NCBI GenBank assembly: GCA_022827055.1 | Contig: JAJDTR010000042.1 | Coordinates: 1 to 64,000 of the forward strand | Source: Candidatus Poribacteria bacterium | GTDB taxonomy: Bacteria > Poribacteria > WGA-4E > JAJDTR01 | Length of the DNA stretch: 64,000 nt | Direction of reading: 5' to 3' | Shown here: piece after piece, positions 8,862 through 17,336 of the stretch | Numbering within the stretch: position 1 is the first letter of the stretch | Layout of the letters: every line of letters begins with the position of its first letter | Notes under the pieces: model-generated | What the model saw: the letters and a program-made list of their open reading frames with translations, nothing else | Database searches by the model: none | Told to the model about the DNA's origin: nothing | Made by a program: the position numbers and the translations under genes

Positions 8862-10244
8862 CTACATGATGTGAATGGCGCGATCGTACGCCGCTTCCGC
8901 CGATTCCATAACCGCCTCGCCTAGCGTCGGGTGTGCGTGAATGGTGTGAGCCAGCTCTTCCACGGTTGCCCCCAAACCGATTGCCACAACAGCTTCGTGA
9001 ATGAGATCCGATGCATGCGCCCCGACAATATGCACACCGAGGATATCCCCGGCATCGGAATCGGAGATGATTTTGACAAATCCGTCTGTCTCGCGCATGC
9101 CGATCGCTTTACCGCTTGCGGCATAGGGAAATCTGCCTACCTTAACCTCGTACCCTTCCGAGGTTGCCTCGTCTTCCGTCATGCCCACTCTCGCGATTTC
9201 GGGGATTGTGAAGACGCACCAAGGAACGGTTCCGTAATCCATTTCCGCATCTTCTCCCATACAGTTTCGCGCTGCCACAATCCCTTCCGCCGATGCCACG
9301 TGCGCTAACGCATATCGGCTTGCCACGTCGCCGACAGCGTAGATTCCGGGCACATTGGTCTCCATCTTATCGTTGACAAGGATTTTCCCTTGTGCCGTCT
9401 CGACTCCCGCTTGCTCCAATCCAATGTTCTCGGAGTTCAATCGTCGTCCTATGGAAATCAACATTTTTTCAGCCGTAAATTCTTCGCCGGATTCCAGCGT
9501 AGCCTTGACCTCGGTTTCTGATTTCGCAACATGCGTTATATTCGCTCCCGTCTTGATTGTGATGCCCTTTCGTTTCATCGACTGTTGAACATGCCTGACA
9601 ACATGAACATCCTCTGTTGAGAGGATGCTGGGCAGAAGTTCGAGGACGGTAATTTGGGAGCCCAAGCCGTTGTAGATTGAGGCGAACTCGCATCCCGAAA
9701 CGCCGCCGCCGACGATGATTAGGCTTTGCGGCAGTTCGGACAATTCCAAGATGCCAGTTGTAGTCAATACCTGCCGCTCATCGATTTCAAAGATTGGAAT
9801 ATTCGCCGGCTCGGAACCGGTGGCAAGTATAATTTTCGACGCGCTTATCTGATCCACCGAACCATCGGCTTTGTTTACTGCGATCCTACCGCCGCCTGTC
9901 AACTTTCCATAACCGTTGATTGTGTGAACCCCGTTTCCTTTCAGCAGTTGTCCGATGCCCTTGGTCAGTTTTGTGACGGTCTCATTCTTGTGAGCCAAAA
10001 CCTGGGGATAGTCAATTTCAGCGCCTTGAATTTTGATACCAAACCCCCCGGCATCATGAATTTGTGTCATCAGATTCGCGACGGCATAGAGCGTTTTGGT
10101 CGGAATGCACCCGCGATTCAGGCACGTGCCTCCCCAATCCCCCTGTTCAATTAAGCACACCGCGCCGCCCATCTGGGCGGCTTTAATCGCCGCGACGTAG
10201 CCTCCGGGCCCACCGCCGATAATAGCAACGTCAAATGTGGACAT
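8862..10244 (-). CDS. lpdA: dihydrolipoyl dehydrogenase
   Basis: Flavoprotein that reoxidises dihydrolipoamide in 2-oxoacid dehydrogenase or glycine-cleavage complexes. Visible in order are the FAD-binding AIIGGGPGGYVAAI, the redox-active disulfide GGTCLNRGCIPTK, the NAD-binding IIVGGGVSGCEFASIY, the second FAD motif GIYAVGDV and the C-terminal HAHPTLGEAVMESA with the catalytic His-Glu pair. The ATG at 10244 is preceded by GGAGGCGGAG and gives 460 residues, the usual size; the frame upstream is not family-like. It stands alone, with no partner E1 or E2 genes nearby. Confidence 0.95.
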   Translation of the reverse strand: MSTFDVAIIGGGPGGYVAAIKAAQMGGAVCLIEQGDWGGTCLNRGCIPTKTLYAVANLMTQIHDAGGFGIKIQGAEIDYPQVLAHKNETVTKLTKGIGQLLKGNGVHTINGYGKLTGGGRIAVNKADGSVDQISASKIILATGSEPANIPIFEIDERQVLTTTGILELSELPQSLIIVGGGVSGCEFASIYNGLGSQITVLELLPSILSTEDVHVVRHVQQSMKRKGITIKTGANITHVAKSETEVKATLESGEEFTAEKMLISIGRRLNSENIGLEQAGVETAQGKILVNDKMETNVPGIYAVGDVASRYALAHVASAEGIVAARNCMGEDAEMDYGTVPWCVFTIPEIARVGMTEDEATSEGYEVKVGRFPYAASGKAIGMRETDGFVKIISDSDAGDILGVHIVGAHASDLIHEAVVAIGLGATVEELAHTIHAHPTLGEAVMESAEAAYDRAIHIM

Positions 10245-10583
10245 CTCCGCCTCCGTGAAATATGATTCGCTGGTAGAATGCTCGCGGGGTATTATATAGA
10301 CGTGAAATAGTAGTGTCAAGGCGATTTGACAGTGCACCGAGAGTCGATGTAGAGAACGGATTTATTATCAAAAAGACAGTTCGTAGGTTGGGTTGAACGA
10401 CAATCGCAAAAAAGAACGCACGGTATTCCACCTTGATTCCGACACTCAACACCGCTTACAGACTCAAGAATCGACGAGAAACCAAACCTAAATGCTACCT
10501 CCCTTCCCACCTCCGATCCTTCCCACTCACGGTTGCGGTTACTGGTGACAGGTCACTTGCCACTGCTTTTCCGGTGAATCCAT

Positions 10584-10612
10584 TTGACAATACTATGTGG
10601 ATGTGATATGAT
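10584..10612 (+). promoter_or_regulatory. predicted promoter of first ferredoxin gene
   Basis: TTGACA at 10584-10589, 17-base spacer, TATGAT at 10607-10612. This arrangement is not clearly retained upstream of the duplicate gene at 11324. The rest of 10245-10717 holds only a repeat fragment, GTAGGTTGGGTTGAAC, near 10383. Confidence 0.6.
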
Positions 10613-10717
10613 TGAATCGCTTGGATGGAGAACACAAACCACGTCTTTTTCTGACTCATCTTGGCGCAGAAAGGCTCTTTCGCCTTGGCAATAAATTGAC
10701 TACGGAGTATTTTTGAA

Positions 10718-10975
10718 ATGACCTACGTGATTGCGGAACCGTGTATTGATGTTAAAGATACTGCTTGTGTTGATGTATGTCCCGTCGACTGCATTCACCC
10801 GACATCATCGGACCCTAGATTTGAAGAAGTCAACCAGCTCTTCATAGAACCCGAAGAATGCATTGACTGCGGAGTGTGCGAACCTGAATGTCCGGTAGAG
10901 GCGATTTTCATGGAAGAGGATGTTCCGGAGGAATGGACACACTTTACGCAACTGAACGCGGATTATTTCCAATAA
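10718..10975 (+). CDS. 7Fe-type ferredoxin, copy 1
   Basis: An 85-residue electron carrier beginning [17 protein letters not shown]. The first cysteine group is C-x7-C-x3-C-x3-C, in which the position normally filled by a second Cys (CxxC) is Val. The second group is the full CIDCGVCEPECP. This pattern fits a [3Fe-4S][4Fe-4S] ferredoxin of the Azotobacter FdI/Thermus type, though redox centres are inferred. It is very similar to the next gene at 11324, which arose by tandem duplication. It may serve the NADH-module-less complex I encoded 36 kb away, but that link is speculative. Confidence 0.9.
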   Translation: MTYVIAEPCIDVKDTACVDVCPVDCIHPTSSDPRFEEVNQLFIEPEECIDCGVCEPECPVEAIFMEEDVPEEWTHFTQLNADYFQ

Positions 10976-11323
10976 TAATCCGACGAATTTCGGGCGGGCA
11001 CCGAATTTGACTGTCGACCGAGAAACGGGGATAGGTCCTCATCCGGGAGTTGGGTCGTCGAAAGAATCGGCGCGGACCAACACGACCGTCGGCATGACTT
11101 ATTGAGAGTGAGGATTTTGTCGACCTCTGGCGGGAATTCCCGATAATCTATTGTCTTCAGATTCTAAATAGATCGCTGCACAGTTGTTGATAGGACTTTC
11201 CCCGTAGCGGGTGTGAAATGATTGTCTTGCTTAGAATGGGGACATGGAGAAGGAAATCGCGAACACCTATTGGCGTAGAAGGCTTCATTTGCCTTGGAAA
11301 CAAGTCAAACGTGACGTGTTGAA
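10976..11323. other. spacer between ferredoxin copies, part of the duplicated unit
   Basis: No gene. The sequence resembles the region after the second copy (11585-11760): blocks such as GAAACGGGGA, CCGGGAGT, GTCGAAAGAAT and ACCAACACGA occur in the same order at an offset of about 600 bases. The upstream flanks also match (CTTGGCGCAGAAAGGCT-type versus ATTGGCGTAGAAGGCT). Confidence 0.6.
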
Positions 11324-11584
11324 ATGACCTACGTGATTACGGAACCGTGTATTGATGTAAAGGATACTGCTTGTGTTGATGTGTGCCCCGTGGACTGCAT
11401 CCACCCGACGGCATTGGCTGAGGAGTTCGAGAACGTGAACCAGCTCTTCATAGATCCTGAAGAGTGCATTGACTGCAATGTTTGCGAACCTGAATGTCCG
11501 GTAGAGGCGATTTTCATGGACGAGGATGTTCCGGAGGAATGGGCTCACTTTACTCAACTGAACGCGGATTATTTCCAGCAATGA
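11324..11584 (+). CDS. 7Fe-type ferredoxin, copy 2
   Basis: 86 residues, nearly identical to the ferredoxin at 10718. The differences are concentrated between the two cluster motifs ([11 protein letters not shown] versus SSDPRFEEVNQ) and at the cluster ([12 protein letters not shown] versus CIDCGVCEPECP). Start-to-start offset is 606 bases. It has the same missing second Cys in the first cluster. Both copies are intact, so both are probably functional; the changes near the second cluster could tune potential or partner choice. Confidence 0.9.
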   Translation: MTYVITEPCIDVKDTACVDVCPVDCIHPTALAEEFENVNQLFIDPEECIDCNVCEPECPVEAIFMDEDVPEEWAHFTQLNADYFQQ

Positions 11585-11941
11585 TGCGTCGAATCGCAGG
11601 CGAGGGCGGAGATTGACTGACGACGGCGAAACGGGGACGGGTACCTAGCCGGGAGTAGGCTCGTCGAAAGAATTGGCATGAACCAACACGAGTGTCGGCT
11701 TGATTCATTGCGGTGAGATTTTGTCAGCCGCGGGTGGGAATCGCCGATTATACCTTGTCTTCCGGGTGTAACCCGTTCGTTGCAGCGGGTTGATGTGCCT
11801 ATTTACCGATTTCTCCTATTTGTGTCGGTTAATCATGTTTTGCGGCGAAAAGAGGTAGGAAAGTGCCGTGACAGCGCGCGCCGGTCCCCGTCCATTTCAA
11901 AGCGCCAATCGCAGACAACTCAGCCTCGTGCGCTATTCTCC
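11585..11941. other. downstream half of ferredoxin duplication, no gene
   Basis: Contains the second copy of the conserved non-coding segment (see 10976-11323). Nothing else is recognised before the convergent stop of the next gene. Confidence 0.5.
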
Positions 11942-12895
11942 TCAAATCTCTTCCTTTGAACACACCCTAAATTTCTCTACCGCAGAGCGAAACAGGACAA
12001 TTTTCGAACCGTTTCGCAGCACGAGTTTGATTTCATTCGCACTTTCCCAGTCTACGCTCCCGCGGAAAACCTCGCCTTCACGCATTGTCACTTCGATAGG
12101 AATTCGATCTACACGGGCTGCCACGAGTTTCCCTGTGTCGATTTGGAACCCCTCCTCGGTAGAACCTGCGGGCCCCAGTTTAAGATCTCGAATCTTTTCG
12201 TCGTAGTCGAAGATTGCTTGTAATTTTGCGGCGTCTTGAGCTTTATAACAGAATTTGAGGTTATTCCTTGAAATTTCGAGATTCTCGTCATCAATTCGGA
12301 GGGTGAATTCGTATTTATTAAATCCCTGAATCGTTCCCGAGATGATTTGATGGTCGTACAAGCCAAAGATCATGTTGGTTTGAAATTCAATCTGCTTCTG
12401 AATGTATAGGTTGCCGAAGGTTGGTCGATTAACGCGCTTCGATCTCGGTTTCGGAGCGGCGTCATCGGCGGCATGTTTCTTTGCTCCCTCATCGATTCCG
12501 GATTCAACATCTTCATGCGGGACCGACTGAAGAGACATATCCTCTACCTGGGATTCAACTTCACGATGATTGGTAGCTTGGAAAGATTGATTCAGATTCA
12601 AACTCTTTTCCGGGTGCTGCGACAGGGAGCCCAGATAATCACGCGGTATGACGGCTTTGCCTTGACGAAGCCACTTGCGCTCGATTGGAGAAAGCAATAC
12701 TTCGACATCTTGAGCGACTAGTCCCCTTTTCCCTTCGACGACGCTATATTCCACGCGTTGTCCAATCCGAAGTTCATCATCTTCCCAGTATTTCACTGAA
12801 GAGTTGTGTAAAAAAACGTCCGCATCGCCACTGTCTTGTGCAATGAATCCGAACCCCTTTTCAGCGTTATAGTATTTGATTCGGCCTGTCGGCAT
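11942..12895 (-). CDS. cold-shock domain fused to two Sm/Hfq-like domains
   Basis: A 317-residue protein. Residues 1-68 are a cold-shock domain with RNP1 (KGFGFI, 13-18) and RNP2 (VFLH, 27-30), which binds single-stranded nucleic acid. A polar linker (70-155) follows. Residues about 159-219 (FGLYDHQIISGTIQGFNKYE and the strands after it) have the Sm1-like pattern of Hfq: hydrophobic strand, G-x-I turn, then a basic/aromatic strand. Residues about 256-311 (VTMREGEVFRGSVDW then IVLFRSAVEKF) look like a second, more divergent Sm fold. The Sm calls rest on pattern only. The ATG at 12895 follows TAGGGGAAC. Likely an RNA-binding regulator; targets unknown. Confidence 0.75.
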   Translation of the reverse strand: MPTGRIKYYNAEKGFGFIAQDSGDADVFLHNSSVKYWEDDELRIGQRVEYSVVEGKRGLVAQDVEVLLSPIERKWLRQGKAVIPRDYLGSLSQHPEKSLNLNQSFQATNHREVESQVEDMSLQSVPHEDVESGIDEGAKKHAADDAAPKPRSKRVNRPTFGNLYIQKQIEFQTNMIFGLYDHQIISGTIQGFNKYEFTLRIDDENLEISRNNLKFCYKAQDAAKLQAIFDYDEKIRDLKLGPAGSTEEGFQIDTGKLVAARVDRIPIEVTMREGEVFRGSVDWESANEIKLVLRNGSKIVLFRSAVEKFRVCSKEEI

Positions 12896-13106
12896 AGTTC
12901 CCCTACCTCTGCAATACCTTCATGCAGGAATCGTGTGTAACTGTATCGTTATTTTCATTACGTATTCCGCTTCAATTTCTCGCTGTGGAACAAGATTCAG
13001 AATCCGTTGACAATTATTCCGTGGATAACAACGACATTTTAGTGTCGAAAGATTCAAAGATAACGAATTAGGAAATAGACGACGTAGTAAAAACAGGGTG
13101 GCGGCT

Positions 13107-13877
13107 ATGCGGAAAACGGTTGCAGCAATTGATAAAAAAACCACTGCAGTAACGGAAGGAGACGATCTTGACACCTTGCTGGATGCGGTCGCTTCGATCG
13201 TCGCAGGCTCGTTGCCGATTCAGCAAGCCGTGCTAGTTACGGCGACTTCGTGGACGAGCGATAACGGCAGCCTGCACCTGTTCTCGAGAGCAGCGGACCG
13301 ATGGCTCTTGGAGGAAAGGGACATCCCCGTGATGTTAGGCAGAAACGGGCTGGGATGGGGGAGTGGTATTCACCGCACGATTATTGATTCACCTAAAAAA
13401 GCGGAAGGAGATTCCAAGGCGCCGGCGGGTGTATTTCGACTTGGGCCCGCGTTTGGCTATGACACAGAACCGCCGGCAGACACATTGATGCCGTATCGAT
13501 GTATTTCGGAGAAAGACTATTACGTCGACGACGTGCAATCGGAGGACTACAATCAGTGGGTTAGGCTTGGCGGAAATGCGGGATCGCCAGAGCAGATATG
13601 GAAATCATGGGAAGAGATGAAACGTCCGGACCACCTGTATGAGTTGGGAGTCGTTGTCGAACACAATGCCGCGCCGGTCGTAAAGGGTAGAGGGAGCGCA
13701 ATTTTTCTCCACATCTGGCAGGAAAGAGGCGTACCAACAGCCGGATGTACCGCCATGGCGAAGGAGGATCTCACATCCCTGATTCAATGGCTTGAGCCTG
13801 TCAGAAATCCGTGCCTTATCCAAGCGCCCGTCGATGAACTGGGTCGATTGCGCCTTGACACGGCTGCCTTCCCGTAG
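13107..13877 (+). CDS. L,D-transpeptidase-like (YkuD) catalytic domain protein
   Basis: The C-terminal part carries the YkuD signature: a His in GSAIFLHIWQERG followed by the Cys in PTAGCTAM, the catalytic pair of L,D-transpeptidases that cross-link peptidoglycan or attach proteins to it. The layout fits the COG3786 group. The N-terminal third (LPIQQAVLVTATSW) lacks an obvious cleavable signal, so the export route is unclear. I prefer the ATG at 13107 with the nearby AGGGTGG; a GTG at 13098 in frame is possible. No neighbours of cell-wall function. Confidence 0.75.
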   Translation: MRKTVAAIDKKTTAVTEGDDLDTLLDAVASIVAGSLPIQQAVLVTATSWTSDNGSLHLFSRAADRWLLEERDIPVMLGRNGLGWGSGIHRTIIDSPKKAEGDSKAPAGVFRLGPAFGYDTEPPADTLMPYRCISEKDYYVDDVQSEDYNQWVRLGGNAGSPEQIWKSWEEMKRPDHLYELGVVVEHNAAPVVKGRGSAIFLHIWQERGVPTAGCTAMAKEDLTSLIQWLEPVRNPCLIQAPVDELGRLRLDTAAFP

Positions 13878-14008
13878 GAGCGACCTCCTGGTCGCGACCC
13901 GCTTCCTGCCGCGGTTGGAGTGGTATAGTCTTGACCACCCATTAAATGAGTGCTACCATCTTCCGATAAGATCAAGCGAGTGAACAACGAGCGCGATAGA
14001 GATTCCCT
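13874..14008. repeat. REP-like palindrome and GATC-unit repeat
   Basis: 13874-13897 is a forward GTAGGAGCGACCT-type element that begins inside the stop region of the preceding gene. 13970-14008 is GATCAAGCGAGTGAACAACG followed by the AGCGCGATAGAGATTCCC cap. Confidence 0.7.
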
Positions 14009-14038
14009 CTGAATCCCCATGGTATAAAGGAGAAGATT

Positions 14039-14632
14039 ATGAGCACAGAATACCCTCCCTTCATCAATGAAATCGTTCAGAAATTTGATGCACGCCAACC
14101 ATTGCCTCCCCTCGCGCCGGAGAAGGAGTGGGATAGCGAACTGACGAGACAAATTCAGGCAACGTCAACAGCGGATCTCTTTGACGGTCGGGCTCTCAAA
14201 GATTTATCCTTGGCAAATGCGGTAAAGTCCGCACTGTTGCTGTGGAATGATGCGTTGGACGACTCTCACGACATCTCGCAGGGTGTCCGCTCTACGACGG
14301 GCAGTTATTGGCACGGCATCATGCACCGGCGCGAACCGGATTACAGCAATTCCAAATACTGGTTTGCGCGGGTGGGGAGCCATCCGATCTTTCCGACACT
14401 GCGGGTGCGTGTTCTTGATATCCTTGGGGCTGAGCCAAGTCAATCGGCTCAACTTGCCCGCTACGCGGAGGCAATCGAGCAAAACGACAATTGGGACGCC
14501 CCGCAATTTATTGATTGGTGCCAAGATGCTGCGAGACATAGCGATGGCGAGGTGGTTGAGTTCTTGCAAACGGTGCAGGTCGAGGAGATTAAACTCCTGC
14601 TTGAGTACTCCTGTCGAAATGCTATTGGATGA
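14039..14632 (+). CDS. conserved-looking hypothetical protein
   Basis: 197 residues, with AAAGGAG before the ATG at 14039. The sequence has no signal peptide or membrane segment. A striking block, GSYWHGIMHRREPDYSNSKY followed by WFARVGSHP, rich in His, Trp, Tyr and Arg, looks like a conserved active or binding site. I recall similar blocks in environmental planctomycete-type genomes but cannot name the family. Codon use resembles its neighbours. Confidence 0.75.
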   Translation: MSTEYPPFINEIVQKFDARQPLPPLAPEKEWDSELTRQIQATSTADLFDGRALKDLSLANAVKSALLLWNDALDDSHDISQGVRSTTGSYWHGIMHRREPDYSNSKYWFARVGSHPIFPTLRVRVLDILGAEPSQSAQLARYAEAIEQNDNWDAPQFIDWCQDAARHSDGEVVEFLQTVQVEEIKLLLEYSCRNAIG

Positions 14633-14756
14633 AAGCAGGCTGTTTTGGAGTTAGCCCGAAAAAACTATCGGATACGAGAGTTTTGTGTCCGATGTATGGA
14701 AAAGTTGTCTGGTTTAGCTGGATCGGGAAACCATTCATGATTTAAAGGAGAAATCA

Positions 14757-16691
14757 ATGAATTTCAGGCAGAAAATCACGTTCAGTCTTTTGCTCACCAT
14801 CGTTTTGGGCGGCGTTGCGTTTGCGCAGGTTGTCGACATTCCCGATCCGAACCTTCGCGCCGCCGTCGCCGATGCGTTGGGTATCCCGCATGGCGCCTCC
14901 ATCACGCAAGCGGACATGCGCCAGTTAACGTCACTTAACGCTAAGAACCGTCAAATAACAGAGCTCACCGGCTTGGAGTATGCCACCAACCTGACCGAAT
15001 TGCAACTGGGCGAAAACCCGATTACAGATATCAGCCCGTTGGCGCATCTCACAGAACTCACGCGCTTGCGGCTTAACGACTGTTGGACGATTGACAATAT
15101 TAGCCCGATAGCACATCTCGCACAACTGCAAGCGTTAGATTTAGACCGCAACCTTATCCTTGATATCGGTCCGCTGGCGGGATTGACGGCGTTGGAATCG
15201 TTAGATCTTCGCTCCAATCAAATCGAAAACCTCAGTCCGCTTGCCAACCTGACGCAACTCATCCGATTGCTTCTGAACAACAATAAGATTAAAGATGTGC
15301 GTCCACTTGCAACGCTCACGCGGTTGGAGATTCTTCACATTCACGCGAACAGCATCACGGATCATAGCCCGCTTGATGGATTGTCGCTGACTGATTTCCT
15401 CTACGACCAAGTGTGCGAAATGGAACCACTGCCACTTCAACCACGATTGGTCAATCGAGATTACCCGAACGTTGCCGGCGCCAACTGGCTTTTCGGACAA
15501 GATCCACGCATCGATTTATCATATGGCGACCTTTTCCAGATGCATCCGCGCGCCGACGGCCGGTTGACGGGCGACTTTGAACGCGGGTTACAGGAGCGGG
15601 ATGAATACATCGCGGCTAATCCGAATGCGGTGTTTTTAATGCATATTCTCGAGATGAGGGGCGCGGCAATCGATTACTGGGGAAAGGAATGGCCGTATTG
15701 GGTTCGGGATTCGGCCGGGAACGTTGTCTTCGAAGGGGGGCCGGGAGGAGCGGCACTGGTGGATTTCACACATCCCGAGGTGCAAGATATCATTGTTCAG
15801 CAAGCGATAAGTGTTTCGAGATGCGGGCTTTTCGACGGCATCATATTCGACTATTGGAGGGACGAAGATGATGTGCTACACGGTTATGTCAGCATTGAGG
15901 CACAACTTCAGGCGCGGTTAAACATCGTGCGGCGAATACGCGCGGCAACACGCCTCAACTTTCTCATCCAGGTCAACTCGAATTGGGCTATATTACCGTA
16001 CACGGGACCTTACATCAACGGTCTGTCGATGGAGACAGGCATTCCGAACTGGGGCAAGACGCCGGAGGAGCGCGAAGTAATGGTGACGGGAGTCGAAAAA
16101 ACGGTCATTTGGGCCGAGGAGAACATGCGCGAGCCTCGTATAAACGCTATTTTCGGGGAAGCGTTTCCGGCCGATGAGGAACCGAGATCGGCTAATTTTC
16201 AATGGGTTCGTTTGCTGACGACGTTAAGTTTAACTCATTCCGACGGGTATGCAATGATACAACACCTTGGTGTTCCCAGGGGCGACGACCAGCATTGGTA
16301 CGATTTTTGGGATGCAGACTTGGGTCAACCGGTGAGCGCGAAAAGGCAACTGTATCAAGACATAGAAGGTCTTTACATCCGTGAATTTACGAACGGGTGG
16401 GCGGTCTACAACCACAGCGGGGAAGCGCAGGTCATCATGTTGCCGGAGGAGGTACAGGGCGTCGCCAGTGGTTTGGTAAACACGGAGCACGCCCTAGCTA
16501 ACCTTGACGGAGAGATGTATCTGCGAATCAAACCGAAGAATCCGGCGGATGTGAATGGAGATGGCGTGGTGAATATTTTAGATTTGACGATTATTGCCCG
16601 AGATTTAGGGACGGATAGGTTGGAGGGGGATGTGAACGGAGATGGGGAAGTGAACATTCTTGATTTGGTGTTTGTGGCGAATGAATTCTGA
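14757..16691 (+). CDS. secreted LRR / TIM-barrel hydrolase-like / dockerin protein
   Basis: 644 residues. A signal peptide (MNFRQKITFSLLLTIVLGG, cleaved near AFAQ) is followed by internalin-type leucine-rich repeats at about 60-220 (ITDISPLAHLTELTRLRLN and four to five more). A TIM-barrel-like region at about 240-560 has FDGIIFDYWRDEDD, whose Asp/Glu cluster resembles the active site of putative glycoside hydrolase-like families. The C terminus has two dockerin calcium loops, DVNGDGVVNILDLTI and DVNGDGEVNILDLVF. A GGAGAAATCA ribosome binding site precedes the ATG. Probably an exported polysaccharide-active or adhesion protein; no substrate can be named. Confidence 0.8.
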   Translation: MNFRQKITFSLLLTIVLGGVAFAQVVDIPDPNLRAAVADALGIPHGASITQADMRQLTSLNAKNRQITELTGLEYATNLTELQLGENPITDISPLAHLTELTRLRLNDCWTIDNISPIAHLAQLQALDLDRNLILDIGPLAGLTALESLDLRSNQIENLSPLANLTQLIRLLLNNNKIKDVRPLATLTRLEILHIHANSITDHSPLDGLSLTDFLYDQVCEMEPLPLQPRLVNRDYPNVAGANWLFGQDPRIDLSYGDLFQMHPRADGRLTGDFERGLQERDEYIAANPNAVFLMHILEMRGAAIDYWGKEWPYWVRDSAGNVVFEGGPGGAALVDFTHPEVQDIIVQQAISVSRCGLFDGIIFDYWRDEDDVLHGYVSIEAQLQARLNIVRRIRAATRLNFLIQVNSNWAILPYTGPYINGLSMETGIPNWGKTPEEREVMVTGVEKTVIWAEENMREPRINAIFGEAFPADEEPRSANFQWVRLLTTLSLTHSDGYAMIQHLGVPRGDDQHWYDFWDADLGQPVSAKRQLYQDIEGLYIREFTNGWAVYNHSGEAQVIMLPEEVQGVASGLVNTEHALANLDGEMYLRIKPKNPADVNGDGVVNILDLTIIARDLGTDRLEGDVNGDGEVNILDLVFVANEF

Positions 16692-16721
16692 ATCACGGAT
16701 TAAACTGATTACACGGATTGA

Positions 16722-16912
16722 AAATCTCTATCGCGCTCGCTAACCACTCGCTTGATCGTCCTTCACTGCGCAAATGTATAGCATTCCAACGACCGAAAGT
16801 CGGTAAGCCTCCGTAGGATGACACGCGGAAGCTTATACCATTTCCATATATTAACAGCGCATTAATGGCGTCAATCAAGTCTTTCCAAAGCGGGGCAAGA
16901 TGCCCCGCCTAC
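16722..16912 (-). repeat. GATC-unit repeat and GCGGGGCA-type palindrome
   Basis: 16722-16757 is AAATCTCTATCGCGCTCGC followed by TAACCACTCGCTTGATC. 16890-16912 is the reverse of GTAGGCGGGGCATCTTGCCC, a GTAG-headed palindrome family also at 24227, 25077 and 25113. No gene is seen in 16692-17010. Confidence 0.7.
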
Positions 16913-17010
16913 AGTGTTTGGTGTGAAGGGTAACAGTTGGTATGGGTCACGTCATAATATTTTAATTGATAAAAACAGTATGCACTGTTATTCAAGCGAA
17001 ATGATATTAC

Positions 17011-17336
17011 ATGATAATAGGGAAAATGCGTATGAAAACCTCACAGCAAGATAACGCTCAACAGTGGATAGAAAGCTGGGAACGGGCATCGGTTGCATTA
17101 AAAGCTATCAAACGACACGAACTCCGCACCTACGATTATGCGAAGAACCAAGCCATCGTGGACGGAATGTGCAATGGGCTTTTGAACGTCGAAAGGTACG
17201 ATTGGATAGCGGACTGGTCGAACAACAACGTCTCTTCATGAAAATGAAATCATCATTGAGTGACTCTGCGGAGCAGTCTCGCACGAACATACGCTCGTCG
17301 CGACCGGTAGAGGAGAATAACTATGGCGATGATTGA
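17011..17336 (+). pseudogene. frameshifted small conserved protein
   Basis: The N-terminal part (MKTSQQDNAQQWIESWERA, then IKRHELRTYDYAKNQAIVDG) is in one frame. The expected continuation (VQWAFERRKVRLDSGLVEQQ, then RLFMKMK) is in the next frame, overlapping from about 17165. I recall small conserved proteins, best known in cyanobacteria, that join a WIExWKxA start to a TSGLVEQQRLF end, so a one-base indel near 17165-17175 best explains the split. Likely starts are the ATGs at 17026 or 17032. It may be a real pseudogene or an assembly error. Confidence 0.5.
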
